Source: Chaetomium olivaceum (taxonomy: Eukaryota > Ascomycota > Sordariomycetes > Sordariales > Chaetomiaceae). From it: a DNA stretch of 64,000 bases. Shown in pieces: positions 54,315 to 64,000 of this stretch; position 1 is the stretch's first letter; the number at the start of each line of letters is the position of its first letter. A model generated the notes under the pieces. It searched no databases. It was not told the DNA's origin and saw nothing but the letters and a program-made list of their open reading frames with translations. The stretch covers positions 62,001 to 126,000 of the forward strand of contig JAYWVB010000006.1 in NCBI GenBank assembly GCA_039881045.1, written 5' to 3'. Made by a program: the position numbers and the translations under genes.

Positions 54315-57279
54315 CAGCGCTGCTCACAAGTCAATCATGTCAAGCAAGTTAATCAATCAACCAAGCAAGTACAGGCCGCTTAAAGACTCAAGCAAGCAAG
54401 TTCGTAAGGGTCGAAACTTGACTCCCTGCTTGCTTGATTGACCAAGTTCATGTGCAGAGTCACGTGACTATCGAACCAATAAAATCACACAATTTAGCCC
54501 CCATCGAGAGCGACAGGCAACGCGTCTTGAACGCGACTGATTACAGTCCATCCTCTTATCACAACCACGCTTCTACCCAATTCTTAGTCTCGGTTCTAGG
54601 GTCGGAAGACGCTCCAATCCATTGAGTTCAATTGTCTAGACCTCGATGGCCCTCACTTTATTTGGTGGGCGTTCTCCAGCCTCCATTATCGCGCAGCTGT
54701 CGGAATCATGGTCCTCAAGCGATTCTGACCGCTTCGAAGGCTTCCCGATCGCGAGATGGCGAGGCCGTTGCTTTATTGAGGACGAGCGCCTTTGGAAGAA
54801 GGGATCCCGGTTGCCGAAGACGTGGATTAAGGACCATGGCGTCTTCCTTCGGGAGATCAACCAGGGCCGCGTACGACCCGGCCGTCTCTGGGTCTGTCGG
54901 CGCTGTGATGAGAAGTTTGCCATTGATACTATCTACGCTGTCGAAGCCACAAGTTCAGCGAGTACCCATCTCGAGAAAAAACACAAGATCGTCCCCCCGA
55001 GCAAGCAGGTCGACAGCTCGGAGTCAGAGGTCTCATTCCGCCCGTCGAAAAGGCCGCGATATGCGCAGGTGTCGCAGGTCCGAGAGCTCCAGGAGCTCCT
55101 CGTTGGCCATATTGTGAACGCCGACTTACCCTTTGGCATTTATACCGAGAGATATATCACCGAAGTCTTCAATCGCTTCGATCCTTCTCTTGCCTCCCAG
55201 ATCCCCTGGTCTAGGTCAAGTCAACGTCGTCAGCTAGAGACCATATATGAGCAGAAGAGAGCCTCCGTCAAGGCATCGTTGAAGTCTGCCGCATCAAGGA
55301 TCCATCTTGCCTTTGATCTCTGGACATCATCCAACAACTACGCGATTATGGCAGTGTCTTGCCACTTCCTCGACAGCAAAGGGGTCCAGCAGCAACGCCT
55401 CCTCGCTTTGACACGGCAGAGCGGCGCCCATACTGGCAATAACCTCGCGACTACATTGCTCGGCATTGTGAAAGAGTGGGAGATCCAAGACCGTGTCGGG
55501 ACCCTTGTTTCCGACAACGCTTCAAGCAACGATGCCTGCACTGCTGCGTTCTTCCGTCAGATCAACCCCGCCTTCACCAAGACCGATATAATGGAGCGGC
55601 GTATGCGTTGCTACGGCCACATCCTCAATCTGGTAGGCAGAGCTTTTTTCTACGGCGAGGACCACGAGACTCTCGAGGAGGAGTCTCAGCCGCAAGACGG
55701 CACTAATACTCTTCTATCCGACCTGCGTTCATGGAGGCAGCGAGGCCCTGTCGGCAAACTCCGGAATATCGTCAAGTTCATTAGGTCGTCGCCCCAGCGC
55801 AGCGAATCCTTCAAGGCCCTGGCCCAGGAAACCGACGATCAAGAGGACTGGCTGCTCCATGAAGAATCAACAGCCGAGTTACAGCTCACTCTTAGCAACG
55901 ACACGCGATGGAACTCTACGTACCTCATGATTGACAGGGCTATCAAGAAGAAAAGTCACATCCATTCCTTCCTGGTACAGCTCCAGGTTTCTGAAGGGGA
56001 GGGACATGGGATTCCCATCGAAGGGTTTCTCACTGCCGAGGATTGGCGACTACTTGCTGAGCTGAAGGCGATAGTCGAGCCCCTTTACTTCCAGACCATG
56101 AGATGCCAAGGCTGGGGCGAGAAAGGCTCCTTCGGCTACCTCTGGGAAATCCTTTCTGGGATGGAGTTTCTCTTGGATAAATTAGAGTACTGGAAGGTCT
56201 TTTTCGATGAGCCAGCAGGCGAAGCTATTACCCAGAGCAAGAGCCATCCACCTCATGCGGTACAACGCAGTGAGCATACACGAAACAATCGGTCCTCTGG
56301 GGTACGATCTCCCGAGTTCAATACCCGGGCCTTACCTCCCCACGTTCAAGAAGAATTCTTCGTACGGCCACCAAGCGTGTCAGCGCGTCTTAACGCTCTC
56401 TCCGACGATTCGCGAGGCTACCTTCGTCTATCCATTACAAACGCATGGCAAAAGCTCAACCAGTACTACACAAAGCTTGGAGAATCCCCCCTCTTTGCAG
56501 CGGCGGTCATTCTACATCCGGGCCGCAGTCTGCGCTGGCTTGAGACTCGCTGGAATTCGGGTGATCAGCTTGCGTGGCTTCGAGATGCCAAGGATGGTCT
56601 TGAGGGATATTGGACGGCGTGGTATCGCGATCAGGCGGAGAGCGGGTCTTCTCCTTGCCCGGCGAGCCGCCAACAAAAGGTGCGGCCCGAGCGGGAAGAT
56701 AGCGAATACGGCCAGTGGCTCGGCACCGATCTTATACGCCTGCGAAATGGAGCCTTGGATCCGACAGAGCTAGAGCGATATCTACGTCTCGAGCTGCCTA
56801 TCGAAATCGACAACCCTATTACCTGGTGGATAGATCGTCGGCAGCAGTTCCCAACCCTTAGTACGCTGGCGCTGGATATCTTCTCAATTCCAGCGATGGC
56901 GGCGGACTGCGAGAGAGCCTTCAGCCTGGCAAAGCTTACTCTTACTAGCCAGAGACTCGCAATGGACCCAAAGACCCTCCAGATGGTTCAATGTTTGAAG
57001 AACTGGCTTCGCCGCGACGCAGTTACCCTCGGCGGCGTTTACTTCAAGCCAGCGGTGTCTGCCGACGAGGCCGCTAATCTCTAACGGCTGTTGGCGCGGG
57101 GGACATGATAGGCATCGCTCGCATTTATAAGCAGTAGGGTTGCTAGCAGGTCTCGCAAAAATCTCAAGTATGTCAAGCAAGTCGCAAGTATTTCCAATCA
57201 AGCAATCATGCCCTTGGGATATTCAAGCAAGCCAAGTTTCGCTGCGAAAATTGACTTGATTGACTCGTGAGCAGCGCTG
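54315..57279 (+). mobile_element. Intact hAT transposon, 2,965 bp
   Basis: Terminal inverted repeats start CAGCGCTGCTCAC at 54315 and end GTGAGCAGCGCTG at 57279. The similarity runs ~28 bp inward with three mismatches. A perfect 8-bp target duplication (GTACCAGC) flanks the element. Both ends hold repeated CAAGCAAG/TCAAGCAAG motifs (54340-54440 and 57170-57235), typical of hAT subterminal sites. It carries one full-length transposase frame. Everything needed for mobility is visible, so a recent insertion is likely. Confidence 0.95.
54646..57084 (+). CDS. hAT family transposase
   Basis: A single exon of 812 aa. An N-terminal BED-like zinc finger is at residues ~85-120 (VCRRCDEKF...STHLEKKH). 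The RNase H-like core includes FDLWTSSNNYAIMAVSCHFL (first Asp), GTLVSDNASSNDACTAAFF (second Asp), RCYGHILNLVGRAFF, and TRWNSTYLMIDRAI. The C-terminal hAT dimerisation region reads LALDIFSIPAMAADCERAFS through LTSQRLAMDPKTLQMVQCL. No frame break or early stop was seen. A downstream ATG is possible, but this start fits the usual length (600-900 aa). It should act in the nucleus on the CAGCGCTG-ended element and possibly on related MITEs. Confidence 0.95.
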   Translation: MALTLFGGRSPASIIAQLSESWSSSDSDRFEGFPIARWRGRCFIEDERLWKKGSRLPKTWIKDHGVFLREINQGRVRPGRLWVCRRCDEKFAIDTIYAVEATSSASTHLEKKHKIVPPSKQVDSSESEVSFRPSKRPRYAQVSQVRELQELLVGHIVNADLPFGIYTERYITEVFNRFDPSLASQIPWSRSSQRRQLETIYEQKRASVKASLKSAASRIHLAFDLWTSSNNYAIMAVSCHFLDSKGVQQQRLLALTRQSGAHTGNNLATTLLGIVKEWEIQDRVGTLVSDNASSNDACTAAFFRQINPAFTKTDIMERRMRCYGHILNLVGRAFFYGEDHETLEEESQPQDGTNTLLSDLRSWRQRGPVGKLRNIVKFIRSSPQRSESFKALAQETDDQEDWLLHEESTAELQLTLSNDTRWNSTYLMIDRAIKKKSHIHSFLVQLQVSEGEGHGIPIEGFLTAEDWRLLAELKAIVEPLYFQTMRCQGWGEKGSFGYLWEILSGMEFLLDKLEYWKVFFDEPAGEAITQSKSHPPHAVQRSEHTRNNRSSGVRSPEFNTRALPPHVQEEFFVRPPSVSARLNALSDDSRGYLRLSITNAWQKLNQYYTKLGESPLFAAAVILHPGRSLRWLETRWNSGDQLAWLRDAKDGLEGYWTAWYRDQAESGSSPCPASRQQKVRPEREDSEYGQWLGTDLIRLRNGALDPTELERYLRLELPIEIDNPITWWIDRRQQFPTLSTLALDIFSIPAMAADCERAFSLAKLTLTSQRLAMDPKTLQMVQCLKNWLRRDAVTLGGVYFKPAVSADEAANL

Positions 57280-57287
57280 GTACCAGC
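57280..57287. repeat. Target-site duplication, right copy (GTACCAGC)
   Basis: Exact match to 54307-54314. Confidence 0.92.
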
Positions 57288-57765
57288 TGTCTTTGGCTCC
57301 GTTCGCTCAGCTCAACGTTGCCCCGGGGCACAATGGGCCGTATCTTGCGCACATGTGCAACGACCTGGAAGAGTTGCACAAGCTCGGCATCCTCGTGCGA
57401 GACATCAGGATTGACAATTACCTCGGCGGCAAACTTGTTGACTTTAGCCGGGCATGGACAATGCCCAATCCGTCTTTCGATCGCATCCACCCGTTACAAC
57501 TGCGGGAGCAGAGGCAGCGGGACCCCCATGGGCTACAGGAGTGTATCATTGACTGGGTGGGGTATGGAAAATGGGTGGGATTGGGACGAAGTAGATTTCC
57601 CTCGAGATCTGGAGGCGTGCGCCTGCGGCGAGAGTAAAAATGATGACTATGGGACAGACCCTAGACGTTAATTATGACTGGCGTAAATGGGAGGAAGATC
57701 TTGAAGCGGTGGATGCGTTTATGGAACTGTCCGGCAGAGCCACAGCCATAGCCTTATCAATGGGT
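57288..57765 (+). pseudogene. FTA2-like C-lobe fragment, frameshifted
   Basis: Begins at the hAT insertion point. It encodes CNDLEELHKLGILVRDIRID and NYLGGKLVDFSRAWTMPNP, the kinase-like C-lobe of the FTA2 family. The frame then changes twice, each consistent with one extra base: to NGWDWDEVDFPRDLEACACG and then to YDWRKWEEDLEAVDAFMEL. No N-lobe precedes it; the sequence on the other side of the hAT is not FTA2-like. It therefore looks like a decayed gene end, split from its N-lobe before or apart from the hAT insertion. Confidence 0.65.
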
Positions 57766-58126
57766 AACAGACCAGAAATAGAACTTGCAGCGTGTGTCTT
57801 GACCACCTCCAACCCCACTGAGTGAGCTTGGACTGTAACCTGCAGGGACTGGACTTCGGACGCAGGAGCGTTTATCTCCACAGACCAAAATAACCAGCGT
57901 GGGTATTTTACCATGTACAACCAAGAGATAGAGCCTTTCAGCAAGGAGGATAAACGGCAGTCTTGAATTATCCAGTGCGCTAAACCCTACAGATTCAAAG
58001 GAAAGCCCACCCTAGCCACACGCTATCCTAACTAACATCAAGGTTGGTCCAGCCAGCCCCTTCCAGCTCACCCGTCCAACACCATAACAGGGCGGTCCCG
58101 CCACCCAACCAACCACCTCCCCTCAA

Positions 58127-58543
58127 TCACGATCTCGACTCCGAATCCCACTTCGCCCAATCAGCCTGCGACCGCTGGTTCGATCTCGGAAACGCGGGCC
58201 GGAGCGGGGTCCCGGCCACGGTTGGCCACACCCGAGTAGCACGGGGCCTGTTGAGGGCTATGCCTTGGCCTTGGCCGCCGGCGCCGCCCTGCACGCTCGA
58301 GCCGTCTGGGCGTATATCCCGGCTAGAGCCCGCCGTACCGGCGGAAGCGTTGGCCGAGGCAGCCGGCGCGGAGTTGTTGCCGCGGGACGGGGGACGTTGC
58401 CCGTTGGAGGGCGCGCCCCGGCCACCGCTCATGCTCCCACCACCGGTCCCCTGGGTAGGGCCGGTCCTGCCGGTGGTTGGGTTGGGCTGGATGGGTGCGC
58501 GCTGCTGCTGCTGCTGCTGTTGCTGGTTGCCGCGTTGGTCCAT
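58127..58543 (-). CDS. Gln/Gly/Ser-rich hypothetical protein
   Basis: A 138-aa frame starts MDQRGN followed by eight Gln encoded by a CAG/CAA run. It then has a Gly/Pro/Ser/Asn-rich disordered body and ends in a more ordered SNQRSQADWAKWDSESRS. Codon use and a clean start support a real gene. No family was recognised. Confidence 0.5.
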   Translation of the reverse strand: MDQRGNQQQQQQQQRAPIQPNPTTGRTGPTQGTGGGSMSGGRGAPSNGQRPPSRGNNSAPAASANASAGTAGSSRDIRPDGSSVQGGAGGQGQGIALNRPRATRVWPTVAGTPLRPAFPRSNQRSQADWAKWDSESRS

Positions 58544-58699
58544 GGCGTCACGTGTTGAGATGGTAGGCAGGAAGTATATCGAATTCGTCTTTGCAATCTT
58601 GTGACAATAATGGTCTTTTTCGTTTGGATTATGGAAAAAGAAGCCGGCATGTGGTGGGTAAGCCGGCCATTATATATTCATCTGTACTCTACATCGTTA

Positions 58700-59734
58700 C
58701 CAGAAGTAGGGTCTCACAATCAAAAATAGACGGCCATGGCCCTGATGAGGCTGCCTGAGTTATCCCGGATGGCCGGAGGTTTGTGTCATCTTGGGTTGCG
58801 ACCACCGTGGGACCTTCGATGGGGAACATGAAGAACGGTGTGCGACGGCCAGCCAAATGACGGCATCTGAGACAGCGCCAACCATTATTGCAATGTTCAG
58901 CTGGCTGTGAAACGGAAGCTGCCCGGGTAGTTAGGGCGACAACTAGGGATGGCCGCATGTCGAGACCTGCCTTGCCTACACAGTGTAGGTTAGGTACTTT
59001 TTCTTTCACATCCTCAAACAAGGAAGGGCTTGTGACCCAGAGATCTCAAACACTCCCAACTCCTAGTGTCCTCGCTGCCAACTGTCCGCGCTGCGGCGTG
59101 GCTGCAGCCGTGGTGGGTGTGGTGGCCGCAGGCGAAGTCTGGCGAACGCCGAAGCGCGTGATCGGGTCGCTGCGCCGGACCAAGGCAGCATCTCAAACCT
59201 ACACGGACCAAGGCGACCAGGTCCGTGGGCGTGCGGAGCTGGCGCTGTCGTTGTGTTGCATTACAAGGAGGTCCATCCACGAGGCCACTTGGACGAACTG
59301 GTTTGTACTGCACCGAGACCTCGGATGGTAGTTAGATCTTGCATTAAGCACGCGACCTTAGGTAGGTAAGGCACTGCAGGTGCGGTATGTACGTAAGGTA
59401 ATCTGTATTCGGGGCTCACCTCCGTTACACACAATCAAAACACAAACAAACACAGAAAAGCCAACCCGTAACCAGGCAGTCAAAATTTCTAATCTCGCTC
59501 CTTCACCCAGCCTCGCTCGTTGTTCTACCGTTATATGGCCGCAGTGTTTCTTCCTTTTTTTTTGTTTCCGATTTTCTCTGTGCCGCACCTGAAAAAGGCG
59601 TCCATCGATCGGTGCCCATTGCTTGCAGTGGTCGAGGCACAACCGAGTAACCTCAAGTTCCAACCAACAGCCCAACACTACCTAATTTTACTGGAACCAA
59701 CCGGCAATCTGAGCCAAACCCGAACCACAGGACA
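58700..59734. other. Intergenic, no gene recognised
   Basis: Several ~100-codon frames on both strands (for example 58888-59331) lack domains. A TAGGTAGGTAAGG tract is near 59358. Confidence 0.35.
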
Positions 59735-61607
59735 ATGGGGACGACGCTCGAGCTCCGCAAGACATCTGCACCGCCGCTTTTACGCCTCCCCCCGGTCATT
59801 CGGCATCGAATTTACCGTTTTCTTGGTTTAGCATCACGGAACGGCTCCCCATACACCTTCAACTTGAATAACGCATGCCGGAGGCGCAACGGGTTGGTTT
59901 GGAACCGGCGGAAGCAGCAAAATCCGAAGAGCTTCCACGGCATTCTGCTCTCCTGCCGAGATCTCCATGCTAAGGCGGCTGCTCTGCTCTACTAAACCAA
60001 CCGATTCGTCTTACACTACACAAACCCTGCTCCCTCCTGCCCGTCTTTAGGCTGAAGATTAAGACTTTATCATCGCTCACTGCGCTAAAGATTGTTCTCA
60101 ACCAACCCTCCTGCAACCAGCATAACCAAGCTACGAGAGCGAAGATTTCTGCTGCCTCTATGAACGCATCTGGGGCCTCATCTGTTCTAGTGACGAGTGT
60201 GAAAGGGCACTACATGAGCACGCGCACCAGCCCCCGCTGCTCAGCCTAGGACCCGAGGGTGATGATGACTCGTCAACTGCAGCAGCAGCCCAAGCTCTAC
60301 TCGGCGAGTGGCGCGCCGCCGCCGGATATCTCTCGCTCTATGTCACCGCAAAGCACCTAGAGCTTAGCCTGGTCTGCGATATTGACCCTCAGGAAGACAA
60401 GGCCCTGGACCTAGCCAAATCAGTCATGGAGCCACTGCGTCTCTTCCCATTGCTGAGGAGCTGCCACATCCGGCTTTGCAGGGAGCCAGATTCTCGGCTC
60501 CGCCAACTGCCGCAGGATGCCGCTTTGCAAAGTTATGGCATGTCTGCTCCGTACCTAGAGCCAACCTCGACAAAAGCCACGTTCGTGACCCTCCCACGTG
60601 AGCTCCGGCTCCGCATCCTCGAGTTTACCGACCTTGTCACCCCGAGCAGGGAGGTCTGGTGGACAAGAAACGACGACGCCAAATACGATTGATGGGATAT
60701 TGGAGGTACCGGGCGTTGTGTGGACAAAATCCTGTCCTACTGCCAGTTCAACTCTTGCTGGCACCGCAACCACACTCACGTTCGCGCGCTGGGCGGGTCG
60801 TCTATCGGATGTTTTTATCACCGTCGACACGCAGCCTTTTCTGCGACCTGCACTTGCTGGGCACCCCCTGGACCATCGCTATTTCTCATCTGTCGTCCCC
60901 TATACCTGGATGCCCAGCTCGTCTTCTTCTCGTCCAACCGCTTCATCATCCACGACTATCGTATGCTCCCGCCTTGGTCCCTACCTAGGATCAGGCATTA
61001 CCGCAACGAGCCATCTCACGCTGTTCAAGTCGGCTACCCATACAAGCGCCTTGCCGCCTCTCATTTTCTGCGCGAGGTTATCCCTTCCCACTGCATCGCC
61101 CATCTCCGCTTTCTTGAGCTGGTGTTTCCTCCTTACCTTTCCCGTACTTGGCCAGAAACGGACCATCCGGCGATGCAGGACTGGCGGACAACAGTCGACT
61201 GGCTCCGGGATAAGATTAATGGGCCTGCACTCACCCTCCGATTGGTCGTGGCCCAAACCAGTGACGAGTCGGAGCCGGATGAAACACCCATTATCACAGT
61301 CGTCGAGGGGGACATGGTTCATAGAACATACATGGACTTATTGGAACCTTTAAAGAAGTTGGCGGAGGGTACGAACGGCCTCTCCAAATTTTACGCCGAT
61401 TTACGCTATCCATGGGAGCGGACTCCAGACTCTCGAAACCGCTGGGCTGGTGACAAGGAAGGCGTTTGGTTGGATGAGGAAGAGAGGGCAATTAATGAGA
61501 GTGCCGAACGTCAGGTAATGGGCCACCGGTACGACAAGCTATACGGGAACGACAGGAAAGAGCCGGAGCAAAGCCTGTGGCAGCACGTGAGTTACAATCA
61601 CGAGTGA
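59735..61607 (+). pseudogene. F-box-like (LPxELRxxI) fungal protein, pseudogene
   Basis: The pieces align to one fungal family of F-box-like proteins with repeated LPxExRxRI motifs. They are: LPPVIRHRIYRFLGLAS; LTALKIVLNQPSCNQ; YERIWGLICSSDECERALHE; GYLSLYVTAKHLELSLV; FVTLPRELRLRILEFTDLV; HAAFSATCTCWAPPGPSLFL; SSNRFIIHDYRMLPPW; YKRLAASHFLREVIPSHC; and HPAMQDWRTTVDWLRDKI. They are separated by stop codons after LLY (59993), at about 60052 and after AKYD (60692), and by a frame change near 60135. The 3' part, 60720-61607, is still open for 295 codons. The family may bind Skp1-like partners, but this copy is unlikely to make a full protein. Confidence 0.7.
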
Positions 61608-61889
61608 CTAAGGACGAACACCCGATGGCTGCCCTGCCAAGGAACTTCGCGGCCAGCGCACATGACATCATTGCTCAGCCACCCACCCATGCCATCCATC
61701 GACACACGTCAGCAACATTTCCAGTCTCACTCTCACCTGCTGCTCATCATACCTCTACCATAAACTTCACCCAGGACAGCCAAAGCCGAAACCTCCACCA
61801 GCACATAATATTGCGACAATCCATATCGCCGACTCGAGAACACACCAATCCAATCCTCAATTCCAAACCACAAACCCCTCACCAAGAAC

Positions 61890-62240
61890 ATGGACGCCCA
61901 AACCACCACCCCGCAACAACCGGCGCCCGCTCAGGTCCACAGCCTGCACACCGCCCAGCCGCCGGCCTCGCAGCCTATGAGTACGTTCATCTTTTAGATC
62001 CTACCCGCTCAAGGCAGCTGGATAAATAACCCTTTGGGTCTCATTTCGAGCTCATGGGCATGGAGCTACCTGCTTTCGTCATTGACGGTACGCTAACGAC
62101 TGAATTTGATAGACCCGCAAAAGCCTCACCCCGAGAGCGATGCCGAGCTGGGTCTCCGCGGCGGTCGCAGTAGTGTGTGCCCGGGTCGGTTTTGCTTCTG
62201 TGTGCCCTGCCCGTTGCCATGCGATTGTTGTATTATTTGA
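61890..62240 (+). CDS. Cys-tailed microprotein, 72 aa
   Basis: Exons 61890-61980 and 62113-62240 (GTACGT...GATAG intron, 132 bp) give 72 aa. The first half is Gln/Pro/Ala-rich. The tail reads LGLRGGRSSVCPGRFCFCVP followed by CPLPCDCCII, with seven Cys in ~20 residues at the C-terminus. The layout (short Pro/Gln-rich head and Cys-rich tail) resembles CYSTM-type or similar membrane-associated stress microproteins found in fungi. That assignment is tentative. The splice restores one frame exactly and the stop follows directly. Confidence 0.65.
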
Positions 62241-62525
62241 GAGGGCGCAACGAAGGACTCAACTTAAGGCGAATTTCGAGAGGGTGATGGGAGGTTCAGG
62301 AGTCTGACTTTTGCGAAGCGTTTACATTTCATGAGGTTACGTCGTAACGAGCCAGCCATAGTACATACATAAAGCGAACGAATCTCACTTCGTTTACCCA
62401 GTTGGCAGATCATTGATGCAACGACCACAGGGAATCCGAGACTTTGGGAGATGCCCATTCATTCTGGAGACTCGGCAGTTGTCTGGCATCTCATAACGCT
62501 CCCAAACGCACACTAAATACATTAA

Positions 62526-63192
62526 TCATCCGATGGTACGTGTACCTAAGTAAATAGGTGATTGCCTCAAAGCCTGAACACCAAGCGCTCCCAGCGCCAC
62601 ACCCGCAGCCGCCGCAGTCCACGACGCGCCCACCACGCTCCCGGCACCCTCCGACACCGTCGTGCTGCTGCTGCCCGCCTCATCACCCCGGGAACCTGCG
62701 CCAGCACCCACACCCGCAAAGGATGCCGACGCCGGCAGCGCAGCGGTCACGGGTGTCGATGCCGAGGCTGCGCCGGTAGTAGTCGAGTCCCCTGCACTCT
62801 CCCCAGCATCCTCATTCGGCGACGCCTTCTCCGACGACGAAGACGCGCCAGCACCAGCAGAATCCGTCTCATCCACCTGGCCCGCCGCACTCGAAATCGG
62901 CACCACCACCACCGCCGCCGCCGCCGCCGCCGTCGTCGTAACCGGCCCCGGCAGCTCCTCCACCACCGTGGTGGTGACTAGCACACCCAAGGCAAAGCAG
63001 GACATGTAGGACGCCTCGGCCGGGCGCGCGTGAGGTGTGCCCTGCCCTGCGCTTGTCGGCGGCGCAGCCGGGGGACGTCGGGTCTTTGACGGGGGGCGCG
63101 CGCGCCTGCCCCCCGCCGCCGCAACCTATCGAGCGGGTCGCAGCCGAGATCTCGCCGCCCCCCGTGTCCCGCGTCGTACCAGTGCACGGCAC
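62526..63192 (-). CDS. Ser/Thr/Ala-rich, possibly GPI-anchored surface protein (5' end unclear)
   Basis: The 159-aa frame from 63005 is dominated by Ser, Thr, Ala and Gly with an alanine run. It carries a hydrophobic C-terminal segment (GSVVGASWTAAAAGVALGAL) followed by about 15 residues, roughly like a GPI signal. Upstream coding (to ~63192) with Cys-containing frames may belong to the same gene in another exon, but I could not build a clean junction or a signal peptide. Treat the start as unknown. Confidence 0.4.
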
Positions 63193-63239
63193 GCACGATG
63201 CGGTCCGCCCACCTGGGGCGCCGAAGGTGTGCCCCGCCT

Positions 63240-64000
63240 GAGCAGCCGGATGGATAGGGTGGGGGTGGCGGGCAGGGTGAGGAGGGTGAGGGTGGTGCCG
63301 GGGAGGGATTGGGGTACCTACCTTACCTTATCTTGGGTAGACTTGCTGTGGGGCTGGTGGGTGGTTGTGGTGGCTGTGATGGTGCCAGTACTGTTTGGGT
63401 AGGTGTCTACCTAAGCAGTGTGGTTTGGCGGAATTGTGATGAACAGCAAGACGTGGGATATCATGGATGTAAGGTGTTGCGTGAGATGCTGGCAGGATTT
63501 AACCCTTTAGTGTGATGCTCGGACTTTAGCGTTTAAATCCTTCCCGAGTCCCAACCGTGACATCGGTGGAAAATAAGAGAGATGAACTACCTGGGTAGGC
63601 ACCTTGGTGCAATTTCCCTAAAAAAAAGCATTAAGCTTTCTCCAAGAGCCGTTTTGAGCCGAGCGTTTTTTGACGCTTCCTCGTCGTCACTCTAACGAAG
63701 ACCAAACAAAACTGACCGCCTCTAGGATCCCAAGACTACAAAGGTTTATAAAACGCATTGCCTGGCTTGTATACCACGGTCTTGATCTCACTAAACTTCT
63801 CCCTCTTTGGCTCCTTGGCCACTTGGCAGCGGAGGTGCCCATGCAAACAATTACTCAGGCAGGACCCTTCCTCAAGGGCGAGGCCCCCAACAGTTGCACA
63901 GTAAATGTTGGTAACCCAAACGGTGGCAAATGCTGTCAACGTAGATTCTTATGGAGGTCTAGTAGGTAATGCTACTAATAATAATGATACAAATATATGT
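63240..64000. other. Right end, no gene recognised
   Basis: TACCTACCTTACCTTA at 63315-63333 and TAGGTGTCTACCTA at ~63400 belong to the recurring TAGGTA motif family. No coding frame is supported. Confidence 0.35.

Overview
This window is eukaryotic and almost certainly from a filamentous ascomycete of the Sordariomycetes. Evidence: short GT-AG introns with CTAAC/CTAAT-like branch sites; secreted plant-cell-wall enzymes; FTA2-type kinase-like proteins; fungal F-box-like and C2H2 regulators; Tad-like LINE debris; and recurring TAGGTA/TACCTA intergenic tracts. A Chaetomiaceae or Podospora-like species would fit, but the species was not determined.

Layout. About 0.76-9.5 kb is one large DNA transposon of the CACTA/EnSpm (CMC, tnp2) type. 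It carries two divergent genes: a five-exon transposase of 1,321 aa, and a 738-aa companion I cannot assign. Both ends carry the same 18-bp repeat in opposite orientation, and a 103-bp hAT-type MITE sits in the shared promoter region. At 10-11 kb is a dead LINE fragment. At 11.2-13.1 kb is a two-exon putative amidoligase with repetitive tails. At 15.3-16.5 kb is a broken aldo/keto reductase. At 19.3-24.4 kb lie a GH115 alpha-glucuronidase and a type B carboxylesterase. Then come a membrane RING protein (24.9-25.6), a PMCA-type Ca2+ pump (26.0-29.7), a FAR1-ankyrin fusion (29.9-31.2), an Arg/Ser/Pro-rich protein (31.7-32.4) and a small secreted protein (34.9-35.6). A C2H2 factor (36.0-38.1), a Thr-rich secreted protein (40.5-41.6), an amidohydrolase (42.8-44.7), a GH79 glycosidase (46.1-47.7), a secreted beta-helix protein (48.2-49.3), a short conserved protein (49.9-50.1) and a GH25 lysozyme (51.1-51.8) follow. 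At 53-57.8 kb two halves of FTA2-like genes lie on opposite strands, on either side of an intact hAT transposon with a perfect 8-bp target duplication. The right end holds a Q/G-rich protein, an F-box-like pseudogene, a Cys-tailed microprotein and a Ser/Thr/Ala-rich protein.

Functional themes. GH115 and GH79 both act on glucuronic-acid-bearing polysaccharides and, with the esterase, suggest plant-biomass use. The rest is mobile-element and accessory gene content. Seven or eight otherwise well-preserved genes each need one or two single-base frame corrections, often at homopolymers. That points to assembly indels or to recent decay, and it affects how the gene models should be read. No tRNA, rRNA or CRISPR was found. 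Transcription starts and terminators cannot be placed from sequence alone.
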